Source of the DNA: Tupaia tana
Lineage: Eukaryota > Chordata > Mammalia > Scandentia > Tupaiidae
Assembly: GCA_026018925.1 (NCBI GenBank)
Contig: JAKSZU010000009.1
Span: 85,386,139 to 85,450,138 of the forward strand
Direction of reading: 5' to 3'
DNA: 64,000 nt
Shown: piece after piece, positions 48,401 through 58,998 of the stretch
How positions within the stretch are numbered: position 1 is the first letter of the stretch
Layout: each line of letters opens with the position of its first letter
The notes under the pieces: generated by a model
What the model was told of the DNA's origin: nothing
The model's input: the letters and a program-made list of their open reading frames with translations, nothing else
Database searches by the model: none
Position numbers and translations under genes: made by a program

Positions 48401-50218
48401 GAAGAAACTAGTAAGGGCATGGATAATCTATTCAATGAAATTCTGGAAGAAATATTTCCAAGTCTAGAGAGGCACTCAAACATCCAGACCCAAGAAATAC
48501 AAAGAATCCCAAGCAGAATAAATCCAAGAAGGTCCTTTCCACCCAACATCATAGCTAGATTGACCAAAATGACTGATAAAGACAAGATACTAAGATTGGC
48601 AAGAAAGTAACGTCAAATCAATTACAAGGGCTATCCCATCAGGCTACGACCAGACCACTCATAGGATACAATGCAAGCAAGAAAAAGATGGGAAAACATA
48701 TTCAACGTGCTAAATGAAAAACAATTTCAAACAATAATACTCTACCTGGCAAGAGTATCCTTCATATGGTAAAAGAAAATAAAAATGTTCTCAAATAAAT
48801 AAAACCTGATAGAATTTACAAACTCCAGAACGGATTTTTAAGAAATTCTGAAAGGAGTACTATACAAAGAAAATGAAAGAGAAACAGACAGCAATAAGAG
48901 AACATAAACAACAAGGAATATGGCCAACTTAATGGTAGGGACAAGTCTGGAAATATCATTAATAACGTTGAATGTCAATGGATTAAATTATTCAATTAAG
49001 AGACACAGACTGGCTGAATGGATTAAAAATTAGAAACCCTCCATCTGCTGCCTACAAGAAACCCATCTCATGGATAAAGACATACATAGACTAAAAGTGA
49101 AGGGCTAGAAAAGGTATTCCATGAAAACAGAAACTAAAAAAGAGTAGGAGCCACTATACTAATTTTGGACAAAATAGACTTTATGACAAAAAGCATAAGG
49201 AAAGAGAAAGAAAAGGAGAGACAGACTGTAACAGAATAGTTGTTGGAGATCTCAAAACCCCATTATCTCCTTTAGACAGGTCAATAAGACAAAAAACTAG
49301 CAAGGAGATACAGGACATAAATTATACCATAAATCAGATGGACATGATAGACATCTATAGAATTCCCACCCAGAAACACAAAATATACATTTTTCTCAGC
49401 CCCAACAAACAGATTCAAAGGCATAGAAACTATATCCAGCATCATCTCCAACCATGATGGAATTAAACTTGATATTAATCTCAGGAAAATCCCTCAAAAA
49501 TACACAAATACATGAAAACTAAATAACCTACTTCTGAATTGCTTCATCACTACTGAAGAGATTAAGACTGAAATCATAAGATTCATGGAAGCAAATGATA
49601 ATGAGCACACAAATTTCCACAATTTACGGGACACTGCAAAAGTAATCATAAGAGGGAAATTCAGAGCAATTAGTACGTACAAGAAAAAGATGAAAAGGTG
49701 GCCTAAAGACAACCTAATATCAAGCCTCAGGGAATTAGAAAAACAACAACAAAAAAAAATCCAAAAAAAAATGTCAGGAGAAAAGAAATAATAAATATTT
49801 AAGCAGAAATAAATGAAATAGACTATAAGTGAATTTTACAGAAAATAAATGAAAGCAAAAGCTGGTTATTAGAAAAGATAAACAAGATCGACACGCCATT
49901 AGTTAGACTAATTAAGAAAAAGAGAGAAAGGAACCAGATAAATCTAATTTGCAATGAATTAGGCAACACTGCAACAAACATAACAAAAATACAAAACATC
50001 ATTAAAGGATACTATGAACAACAATATGCCAACAAAGAAGAAAACCTGGATGACACGAACAAATGCCTGGACACACAAAATCTACCAAGATTGACTCAGG
50101 AGGACATCAGAAGCCTGAATAAACCTATAGCAAGCAATCAGATTGAATCAGTAATAAATAACCTCCCAACAAAGAAAAGTCGGGGCCCCAGTGGCTTCGC
50201 TACTAAATTTTACAAAAC

Positions 50219-52299
50219 CTTTTTTTAATGACAAAGAACAATCATTTCTTGGTTTATTTTGTCTCTACTAAACACATTAGTCATTCATCATTTAAATATC
50301 TGACTTCATTAGAAACCATTTTAACACTTTTTCTCCCTCCTGCCATAAAAATACAATTAAGTAATTTGCTTAAAAAAAAAAGAAAAGAAAAAAGCAAACT
50401 ACGAACAAGCATTCTGGTTTCCTCTCACTCAACTAGCTAAATTTCTCAGTGATAGTAGTTTGTAAATCAGTAAGACAATAGACTGAAGACTACTGTTCAA
50501 ATGATTTTCCATTTAAAACTACTGAGCTCTGGAACCTTCCTTCTGTAACTCTTACTTCTATATCCTAACTTATGTTCAACTGAAACCACTGATTTAAAAA
50601 CTATTAAATAGTGAATTCTGTCTGCTCTATTAGTTTAAATGAATGCAACTTACCTTTAACATTATATTCAGAAAAATACCTAAGCCTCAGGGTCCCCAAT
50701 AATTTGGAGTACTGAACTCGATAACCACCCTAGACACTTCTGACAGAAGTAATACATTACTTAAAGAGATTTCCAAAACCTGCTGTTAGAACCTATGCAA
50801 ACATAGAAAACACTGATAATCAGTCATTGTTCACAGTTTTATTCTTCAGGCAGTCCTTTGCCATTGGTCAGCTTCTACTAGGCCAGAGTCCAGCAGGAAA
50901 GTGTACAGTGCATCAGATTCACCATCTCTTAAGTTGCTACTGTTTTCTCTTCTTTACTGAAAGGTTGTACTGAGCCAGGCTTTACCCATGACATGCCAGC
51001 AACAAGAACACTTTTATTGTGCTGGTCTTCAGGATTTTTCTGAGTTAGCATCTTCTCTTTGGCTTCATCATGTACACAAGGATTCCATGGAGAAAAACTA
51101 ATTGCATAGGGGTCTTCTAGTTTAGGTTGGTCAAACAAACAAGCAGTGCATACCTTAACACTGTCAACCACTTTACTTTTAAAAAGCTGAACAACTTGGG
51201 AACCAGCAGTTAGCGTAATGGCTATGTCGCTGGACTCCCATGTAGTCAACCGCGGTTCGCGTCCCGGACCCAGTGGCTTAAAACTCACGCCGGGTGCGGG
51301 TGCGTGTGTGCCTAAGATCCCGAGAGGAGAATGGAGGAGAAGGGATTGCGGCGTGGCCATCCCCCCCTGGGGGGTGATTTTTCGCTTTCTGTCTCTCTGT
51401 CTCTCTCTGTCTGGCTGGCAAGCACACGTGCCCTATAGCAAAAAAAACAAAAACAAAAACAAAAACAAACAAACAAACAAAAAAAACAAAAAAAACCAAA
51501 CCTCTCCAAAAAATGAAATAGTAAAAAACTATTTTTGCATACATTAATACTTGCCAAATATGATTATGGTTTCTCCTCCATTTTACAAATGCTCTTTTCA
51601 CATCCAATTCACTGAAGTGAGATCAACTAATGGGTGAAAGACGGGAGTATCAAACACCAAGCATGGACAGCCACCATCTGGATAGTTATCAGGGATGTAA
51701 ACTGTAAACTTAAACATGCCATCTTGATAAAGTCCATGCCGTATGAATATTACTCCAAACCACATTAATGCAGAACAGTAAGATGGTTGCACATAGACAC
51801 CTGGTAACTTCTGCTTCACAACCAAGATACATTTTGCAAGAAGAGAGTGTTCCAAGTAGAAAGGTCCATAAGAAGAGTGTGTGCCATTTGTTGACTGTGT
51901 TCCTGGGGCAGGAGATGTGGGTTTAGTTACGGGCAAAGCATTTTGGAGAATAGAAGGCAGCTGTTTCTTTGGTGCAGTTCATGGAGGACTGGTTTTCACG
52001 TCCCCTGATAATGTCTTCTCTTCACTATCAGATTGTTTGCATACAGAGCTTGTAGACATGCTCCAGAAAGGGTTCATAACATGTACTCCAAAGAAGTTCA
52101 GTGGTCAGTGTCATCAAACTCTTCCATCCTCAGCATTCACTTTGCAAGGGGAAGGTCACTACGTGTCGCCCTGGTGCCTTCAATGTGGAGCTCCCAGCTG
52201 TGGGGCCACGTCATGGCCAGACAGCATCTCCGACTGTAACCAGCCTGGCCCCTGCTCGCTCCCAGCCCCACCTGGCCCTGCCCTCAGCGTTGGGCTCCG
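50219..52299 (-). pseudogene. AKTIP: AKTIP (FTS) processed pseudogene
   Basis: This is an intronless minus-strand copy of AKTIP mRNA. AKTIP is a ubiquitin E2-variant (UEV) protein of the FTS-Hook-FHIP complex, involved in vesicle transport and linked to AKT1 and telomeres. The ATG is at 52,077-52,075 ([12 protein letters not shown]) and the stop TAA at 50,931-50,929 after [14 protein letters not shown]-core pieces such as [13 protein letters not shown] and [14 protein letters not shown] are clear. Damage includes an in-frame stop after KTSPP, a one-base loss near 51,613 (VDLTS then frameshift), and loss of about 20 codons where a SINE sits (51,199-51,510). The 3' UTR is 50,928-50,219. Target duplication AAATTTTACAAAA is at 50,206-50,218 and 52,300-52,312. 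Parent assignment is by remembered protein similarity and is strong. Confidence 0.94.
51199..51510 (+). mobile_element. tRNA-related SINE with a complex A-rich tail, in AKTIP pseudogene
   Basis: Full head and body. After CCCTATAGC the tail is an (AAAAAC/AAAC)n microsatellite, then CCAAACCTCTCCAAAAAATG, so the simple repeat grew inside the SINE end. No clear target duplication. AKTIP coding sequence is missing at the site, so the insertion or a later event deleted host sequence. Confidence 0.88.
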
Positions 52300-52707
52300 A
52301 AATTTTACAAAATGTTTAAAGAGGAGGAAATCCTCATTCTACTCAAACTGTTTCTAGAGATTCAAAAGAAAGGAACACTTCCAAATTCCTTCTATGAATC
52401 CTCCATCACACTCATTCCCAAAACAGATAAGGATATGACAAAAAAAGGAAAACTACAGACCTTTATCTCTGATGAATATAGATGCAAAAATTCTCAACAA
52501 GATACTTCCTAACCATATTCAACAGAATATAAAAAAAGGTTATTTAGGCCTCTGAGTAGTCCAGCAGCCATTAACTCGAAGTAAACTAGGTTTCTCTTGC
52601 TCTTGCTGGGATTCTGAGTTGCCTATGCTGGACCTCCAGGAACTGTTTAGGCAGGGAGCACATGTACCCTATAGCAAAAATTCCTTTTAAAAAAAAAAAG
52701 GGGGGGG

Positions 52708-53063
52708 ATTCTCTGAGAAGATTCCACATGGATACTGGGAACTAGATATTTCAGGCACAGGAGAAATGAAGATTTTCTACTCATAATTCAGCCTCCAGCA
52801 AGCAAAGCTAGTGTGGCAGGAGAGTTGAGCCATTCTCTGAGAAGATTCCACATGGATACTGGGAACTAGATATTTCAGGCACAGGAGAAATGAAGATTTT
52901 CTACTCATAATTCAGCCTCCAGCAAGCAAAGCTAGTGTGGCAGGAGAGTTGAGCCATTCTCTGAGAAGATTCCACATGGATACTGGGAACTAGATATTTC
53001 AGGCACAGGAGAAATGAAGATTTTCTACTCATAATTCAGCCTCCAGCAAGCAAAGCTAGTGTG
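52708..53063 (+). repeat. Three identical 124-bp monomers in 5' UTR
   Basis: Units start ATTCTCTGAGAAGATTCCAC at 52,708, 52,832 and 52,956; the third ends after GCAAAGCTAGTGTG. By eye the copies show no differences, so the duplication is recent or kept uniform. They lie about 106 bases before the ORF1 ATG, in the place of mouse L1 promoter monomers. A diverged single unit is at 11,640-11,720. Confidence 0.92.
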
Positions 53064-53168
53064 CGATCACTACAGAATGGCAATCCGACTCTAGAACACC
53101 TCTGTCTGCTTGCTCCTTAACATTGAGGCTTAACTTCAAGAATTTGAAAGAAACACGCCATTCATCAG

Positions 53169-54170
53169 ATGACAAGAAATCACCGTCGGATCACGAGAAA
53201 TATGGGAAAACGAGAAAATACCTCTCCTCCAATGGAAAAGAGTAACTCTCCTTCATCCACAAGCAGTTCGGTGAAAGTCATGGAAATGTCTGATAAGGAA
53301 TTTAGAGCATTCGTAATGTCGAAGCTAACAGAGATGGAAGAAAAGAGAGATAATGAACTGCTAAAGAGAAAGGAGAAAGAAGTTGCCGAGTTCCAGGAGA
53401 TGAGGAAATTCTTGCAAGATCTAAAAGAGGAATTACACACTTTACAAAAGACTCAAACGGAACTGCTAGAGATCAAGTCTATAATACAAGAAGTCAAAAT
53501 CTCCCTTGAAAGTATTAAAAGCAGACTAGATCATTCAGAAAATAGAATCTCAGATGTAGAAGAGAAAATGGCTGGCTTAGACAAGTCCACCACGAAGACT
53601 GAGAAAATGGCTCAAAAATTTGAGAATGATATGCGAGAAGTACTGGATACCATCAAACGTCCAAATATCTGGATAATTGGCATTCCAGAAGGTGAAGAGA
53701 CCCATAAGGGCATTGATAATCTATTCCATGAAATCCTGCAAGAAAACTTTCCAAACCTAGAGAGGCATTCGAAGATCCAGTCCCAGGAAATACAAAGGAC
53801 CCCAAATAGAATCAACCCAAGGAGATCTTCTCCAAGACACATTATAGCCAGGTTGACCAAAACCGCAGACAAAGACAAGATACTAAGATTGGCAAGAGAG
53901 AAACATCAAGTTACCTACAAAGGACATCCCATCAGGCTAACAGCAGATCTCTCATCGGAAACAATGCGAGCGAGGAGAGAATGGGAAAATATATTCAAAG
54001 TGTTACGAGAGAAGCAGTTTCAGCCAAGAATACTGTACCCGGCAAGATTATCTTTCAGGTGGGAAGAAAAGACAAGAACATTCTCAGATAAACAAAACCT
54101 GAAAGAATTTACCAGCACCAGACCAGATCTCCAAGAAGTTCTCAAGGGTGTGCTGTATCAAGAAAATTAA
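53169..54170 (+). CDS. L1 ORF1 protein, intact (333 residues)
   Basis: Complete ORF1p: an RNA-binding, nucleic-acid-chaperone trimer that coats L1 RNA in cytoplasmic particles. Order: basic, serine-rich start (1-38); conserved MEMSDKEFRAF (38-47); coiled coil (about 52-155) rich in E/K/L heptads; RRM-like domain (about 160-252) with WIIGIPEGEE (168-177) and NRINPRRSSPRHIIARL (213-229); C-terminal domain (about 253-333) with REWENIFKVLREKQFQPR (260-277) and TRPDLQEVLKG. Length and motifs match mammalian L1 ORF1p (about 338 residues in human). The ATG is chosen because the relatives at 12,253 and 15,730 start at the same MTRN. It is the only undamaged ORF1 in the window. No ORF2 follows, so movement would need ORF2p from another L1. 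Expression cannot be judged from sequence. Confidence 0.93.
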   Translation: MTRNHRRITRNMGKRENTSPPMEKSNSPSSTSSSVKVMEMSDKEFRAFVMSKLTEMEEKRDNELLKRKEKEVAEFQEMRKFLQDLKEELHTLQKTQTELLEIKSIIQEVKISLESIKSRLDHSENRISDVEEKMAGLDKSTTKTEKMAQKFENDMREVLDTIKRPNIWIIGIPEGEETHKGIDNLFHEILQENFPNLERHSKIQSQEIQRTPNRINPRRSSPRHIIARLTKTADKDKILRLAREKHQVTYKGHPIRLTADLSSETMRARREWENIFKVLREKQFQPRILYPARLSFRWEEKTRTFSDKQNLKEFTSTRPDLQEVLKGVLYQEN

Positions 54171-54203
54171 ACACAGACACACGGAAATAAGAGTCAAAAA
54201 ACT

Positions 54204-54392
54204 ATGAAAGTGGCCAACTTAATCAGAGGGACAAGTCTGGATTTGAATATTATATCCCAGAATTTAATCAGGAAAATTGAACCAGAACAGAAGATCAAAG
54301 TACATGAGACTGATAGGTTCATGCACCTTCCATTTGAACAGAATCCTAACTTATTTCCTGGCTTTAAGCAAAGTTCCTTGGCATTTCTTTGA
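54204..54392 (+). pseudogene. Truncated ORF2 start fused to unknown sequence
   Basis: After ORF1 the usual spacer leads to a 62-codon frame. Residues 3-14 (VANLIRGTSLDL) match the beginning of L1 ORF2 (ANLxxGTSxEI). From about 54,243 the sequence no longer resembles L1. The endonuclease catalytic residues are absent, so no enzyme can be made. This marks the deletion point that created the half-L1. Confidence 0.7.
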
Positions 54393-54429
54393 GTTAAGTT
54401 ATAACTGGTTTTCTTAGTAGTAATGAGTG

Positions 54430-55150
54430 AACTCACCATTGAAAGTAGTTAGATTATGTAGGAAATTGTGTGATCAATGCAACGTGGGTGGGAAGGGAAT
54501 GAAGGACAATTGTAGACACCGGAGGTGGTGTGAGAGGAGGGTGGGAAGGGACAGAGGGTCAGAAAGAGGGGTGGAAGTAATTCTAGGAACTAGTAATGGA
54601 AAATTTTTTGTAATGTGCATGATTGTATCACTATGCAGTGTGTACTGGATGGGAGATTGCATTTTGTATGCTGTGATGAAGCTTAGGGAAGGAATGTAAA
54701 TTGAGTTACAAAAAAAAAGTTTCAGAAAAAAAAATATATATATATTCAATGACTGCAGTAGGATATGTAGCCACAGCTAGGTGCTACTTTATAGGATGCG
54801 TAAAGTAAGACTTGTGTTCATGGAAATGTGGGTATCACCTTTGTTTGCTATGAGGGTATTTGGATTGATTAGGGTCTTTGGCGTTACAATAAAATGTGAG
54901 GAGAAAACAGTATAGAAAGCAAACATAGACACCAGAGACTGTGGGAGGAGAGTGGGAGATGGCAGAGGGTAAGAGATAGAGAATCTAGGATGGGGGGAAA
55001 AAAGCAAAACATACAGAAGACAAGAAATGGGAGATCATTTGCTGACAATAACATGCTTGTTGATGTGCTTGATTGAGACAATATATAGTGTAATTTGGAT
55101 GGAAAATCTCATTTTGTATGCTGTAATGATGTTCAGAGAATGAATGCAAA
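54430..55150 (+). repeat. Two related 3'-UTR-like blocks in tandem
   Basis: Block 1 (54,430-54,712) and block 2 (about 54,745-55,150) share TAGACACCGGAG/TAGACACCAGAG, GGGAGGAGAGTGGGA-type sequence and CATTTTGTATGCTGTAATGA near their ends. Both resemble the 3' UTR of the window's L1s. Each ends in an A-rich stretch (54,710-54,735 and 55,150-55,165). Confidence 0.75.
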
Positions 55151-56824
55151 TAAATAAAAAAAAAGGTTATTTATAATGACAAAGTAGGTTTTATTCCAAG
55201 GACGCAAGGGTGGTTCAAAAACCATAAATTTAATACACCATATCAACAGAAAGAAAGATAAAAACCATATGATCATTTTAATAGATGTAGACAAAGCATT
55301 TGACAAAATACAACAGCGCTTTATGATTAAGACTCTCTGTAAAATTGACATTGAAGGATCGTTTCTCAGCATAATAAAAGCCATCTATGAAAAACCTATA
55401 GCTAACATTATACTGAATCGGGAAAAGCTAAAATCTTTTCCACTAAAAACTGATACAAGACAAGGCTGCCCACTTTCTCTGCTCCTATTCAACATAGTAC
55501 TGGAAGTCCTAGCCAGTGCAATCAGAAAAGAGAAGGGAATGAGGAAAGAATAACTGAAATGATCTCTGTTTGCAGATGACAAGATTGTATACATACAATT
55601 CCCAATATTATCCATGAAAAAATTCTTCAAAGTAATAAATGCATACAGTAAAGTGGCAGTATACAAAATTAACTTACAAAAATCTATAGCATTTCTATAT
55701 ACAATCAACAAGCAGACACAGACAGAACTGAATAAAGTAATCCCATTTACCATAGCCACAAGAAGTATAAGATACTTAGGAATAAAGCTAACCAAGGAAG
55801 TCAAAGAACTCTACAAGGAAAACTATGAAAACCTTAACAAGGAAATTGAAAAGGACACTAAAAAGTGGATGGCCATTCCATGTTCCTGGATTGGGAGAAT
55901 TAATAGAACTGAAATGCCAATACTACTCAAATTAATCTACATATTTAATGCAATCTCTATAAAATTACAAGTGACATTTTTCACATATCTAGAAAAGACA
56001 ATCATATAATTTGACTGGAATGATAAAAGAGCCTGTTTTGCTAAAGCCATACTGTGCAAGAAGACTAGAGTAGGCAGTATCTTACTTCCTGACCCAGAAA
56101 TATATTACAAAGCTGTGATAATAAAAACAGCATGGTATTAGCACAAAAAGATACTGGAGGACCAATGGAACAGAGTAGAAACCCCAGAAATAAACCTCAA
56201 AACATACAGCCAATTTATCCTTGACAAAGGGTACCAGTCAATCCAGTGGTAAAAGGAAACCACTTTAGCAAATGGTGGATATCCACCTGCAGAAAGATGA
56301 AACTAAAGCCCTATCTGTCAGAATTAACAAAAATCAAATCAAAGTGGATCAAAGATCTAAACCTAAGACTGCAAACTCTAAAACTACTCGTGGGAAACAC
56401 TGGGGAAATTCTGGGAGACATTGGGGTAGGCAAAGACTTCTTGAGCAAGACCCTCAAATCACAGGCAACAATCCCCAAAATAGACAGGTGGGATTCCATC
56501 ATATTAAGAACTTTCTGCACAGCAAAGACATCATAATTAGTGTGAATAGACAACCCTCAGAATGGGAGAGAATTTTTGTTTTATTAACTGTGCCTCCTAC
56601 AAGGGACTGATAACCAGAATATACAGGGAACTCAAGCGGCTTACCCAGAAGAAAATGATTAACCCAATTAAAAGATGGGAAATGAGCTAAATAAACAACT
56701 TTCTAAGGAAGACATAGGAAAAAATGGTCGACATCCCTCATTGTAAGGGAGATGCAGATTAAAACCACAATGAGATACCACCTAACCCCAGTCAGAATGA
56801 CTAAGATTAAAATGTCAAATAATG

Positions 56825-57077
56825 GGGACCAGCAGTTTGCATAATGGCTATGTCACTGGACTCCCATGTAGTTGACCACAGTTTGAGTCTCAGACCCGGT
56901 GGCTTAAACTCACTCCAGGCACATGTAAGTGTGTGTGGTAGATCCTGAGATGAGAATGGAGGAGAAGGGATTGTGGCTTGGCCATCCCCCCTGGGGTTTG
57001 ATTTCTCACTTTCTGCCTGTCTGTCTGTCTCTGTCTTTCCTGTGAGTACATGTGACCTATAGCAAAAACCTCTCCAA

Positions 57078-57124
<47 letters not shown>

Positions 57125-57131
57125 AAATAAG
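56825..57131 (+). mobile_element. tRNA-related SINE with (AAAT)n tail
   Basis: The head is GGGACCAGCAGTTTGCATAA. The tail is a 12-unit (AAAT) repeat (about 57,077-57,125). Target duplication CAAATAATG at 56,816-56,824 and 57,132-57,140. Confidence 0.9.
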
Positions 57132-57934
57132 CAAATAATGATAAGAGCTGGAGGGGATGCGGTGAAAAGGGAAGACTCTTACACTGTTGGTGGGCATGTA
57201 AATTGGTCCAGCCACTGTAGAGAACAATATGGAGACTTCTCAAAGACCTTAAAGTAGAACTGCCATATGATCCAGCAATTCCACTCATGGATATCTACCC
57301 AAAGGACAGGAGAATGCTAGTCGGAAACGTGCTTGCATGTATATATTCATTTCAGCATTATTCATGATTCCTAAGACATGGAACCAAGCAAAATGTCCAC
57401 AAACAGATGAATGGATTGAAAAACTGTGGCACTTATACTATTCAGCCATAAGAAACAACAAGGCCCTGACATTTGATAGAAAGTGGACAAATAAGGAAGA
57501 TTTGTTGCTGAGTGAAGCAAGTCAGGCTATGAAAAAGACACATTGTATGTCTCCACTTAACATATACCAATTGTCCGCATTCTCTATTAGTAACTGAAAG
57601 ACTGGAGAACATAAAAGCATAAAAAATTTTAATGGACACGAGAGACAAAATGGAAAGAGAATTTGGGAGGGCAAGAGCATAGGAAAGGACATTTGGGGAA
57701 AAAATAGAGGTAAGATACTTGTGGGACACAGATATGGTATATTATCTGTTGACGAGTATGTATATAGTATTCTAAACTGACCAGACTGAGGTGTACATCA
57801 TGCTTGGTAAAGTCTCTTTACAATATAATTGATGTATAGCAATTGAATTTATGAATAATAATACTAATAATAAATCAAAAAAGAAAACACACATACAAAT
57901 TAAACATAAATAAATAAATGAACTTAAATAAAAA

Positions 57935-58004
57935 GATACTTTAAAAACAATTAGATTGGACCATGCAGAATACAGAATTTCTAAGCTGAAACACAAAAAC
58001 CTTG
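57935..58004 (+). mobile_element. Small L1 ORF1 fragment
   Basis: AAACAATTAGATTGGACCAT followed by GCAGAATACAGAATTTCTAA resembles the ORF1 coiled-coil end (SRLDHAEYRIS). Very short. The next about 100 bases (58,005-58,107), with GGTGGGGGTGGGGGCTGACA, are not recognised. Confidence 0.5.
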
Positions 58005-58107
58005 GGTTTTTTTGGTGGGGGTGGGGGCTGACATTTGGAATTTGTTTAGCTACTTGAACCTTTAGAGTTTGTACTGAACTTTCAAGGGAATTGTGTTTTT
58101 CCTTTGT

Positions 58108-58580
58108 CTTTTTTTTTAAATTTAATTTTCTTTTATACATTCATTCACATTATTTAGCTTACAAAGTGAATATTTCAACATGGGAACATTTCTCCCTAGT
58201 CCATTGATAAACTATACAATTATGTTCAACAGATAATACCACATTTCTTTGTCCCATTAATGCTTTACCTCTCTATTTTTCTTCTAAATGTCCTTTCTCA
58301 GACTCTACTGTTTTACACACACTATATATGGTATTCACATCCATTTACTGTGTTTCTGTACCCTTTAGTCAATCAGTTTCTGTCATAGAGTGCAGACACT
58401 TGGTATATATTAAGTGGGGACATACGATGTCTCTCCTTCATTGCCTGGCTTGCTTCACTCAGCATTAAATCTTCCATATTCCTCCACTTTCTGTCAAAAG
58501 CCAGGGTCTTGTTGTTTTTTATGGCTGAGTAGTATTCCATAGAGTATATGTGCCACAGTTTTTCAGTCCACTCATCTTTA
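58108..58580 (-). mobile_element. L1 3' UTR and ORF2 C-terminus, minus strand
   Basis: From TTTAAATTTAATTTTCTTTT to GTATATGTGCCACAGTTTTT and CAGTCCACTCATC. It encodes, on the minus strand, DEWTEKLWHIYSMEYYSAIK (58,594-58,373 frame). A 5'-truncated insertion. Confidence 0.87.
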
Positions 58581-58967
58581 GATAAAATCACCAAAAATAA
58601 TTTAAAAATTTTTTAAAAATGATAACAACATGTGGGAAATGCTAGTCACTATCAATCACCCACATATCCGAAGAATAGGGATTCCAGAAGGCAAAGATCC
58701 AAACAAGGAAACAGAAAATCTATTGCACTGAATACTTGCGGAAACTTTCCCAACCTAGAGAAATATTCAGACTTCCAGACCCAAGAATTACAAAGGACCC
58801 TGAATAGAATCAACATAAGATTCTCTTCATGGCACATCATAGTCTGAATGGTAAAAGTTACAGACAAAAAGATTATAAAAATAGCAAGAGAGAAACACCA
58901 AGTCACTTACAAAGGTTACCCTATACAGCTGACATCAGAACTCTCAACCAAAAAAATGCAGGCAAAA

Positions 58968-58998
<31 letters not shown>

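Larger units (their letters stand above)
52547..55157 (+). mobile_element. Half-L1 (HAL1-like) insertion with intact ORF1, no ORF2
   Basis: A 2.6-kb unit lies inside one perfect 16-bp duplication, AAAAAAAGGTTATTTA (52,531-52,546 and 55,158-55,173), in the ORF2 of an older L1. In order it has a leader (52,547-52,700) ending in a SINE-like GAGCACATGTACCCTATAGC and A11G8, three 124-bp monomers, a short 5' UTR, an intact ORF1 (53,169-54,170), and about 13 codons of ORF2 start (VANLIRGTSLDL at about 54,210). Then come about 190 bases of unknown sequence, an L1-like 3'-UTR block (54,430-54,712), an A-rich/TA stretch, a second related 3'-UTR block (54,745-55,150) and AATAAATAAA plus A-run. No endonuclease or RT is present. 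It could be one non-autonomous element, or a half-L1 nested in a shorter one. The duplication shows mobilisation by L1-type target-primed reverse transcription. Confidence 0.85.
48015..57870 (+). mobile_element. L1, plus strand, split by AKTIP and half-L1 insertions
   Basis: ORF1 starts in the coiled coil (48,022, KEKEFRVFMVATF) and ends about 48,880. ORF2 starts at 48,920, with the endonuclease reaching about 49,500. The ORF2 parts are 48,920-50,218, 52,300-52,546 and 55,158-57,500, and the 3' UTR reaches about 57,870. RT carries LFADDKIVY near 55,567. The longest pieces are 131 residues (55,614-56,009), 96 residues (56,246-56,536) and 94 residues (55,269-55,553). The endonuclease has a short deletion near 49,200. 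Both insertions have perfect target duplications, so this L1 was there first. A SINE lies at 56,825-57,131. Confidence 0.88.

Noticed and set aside
51881..52357. 158-codon plus-strand frame
   Set aside because: It is the antisense of the AKTIP pseudogene coding and leader sequence plus L1, with no domain of its own.
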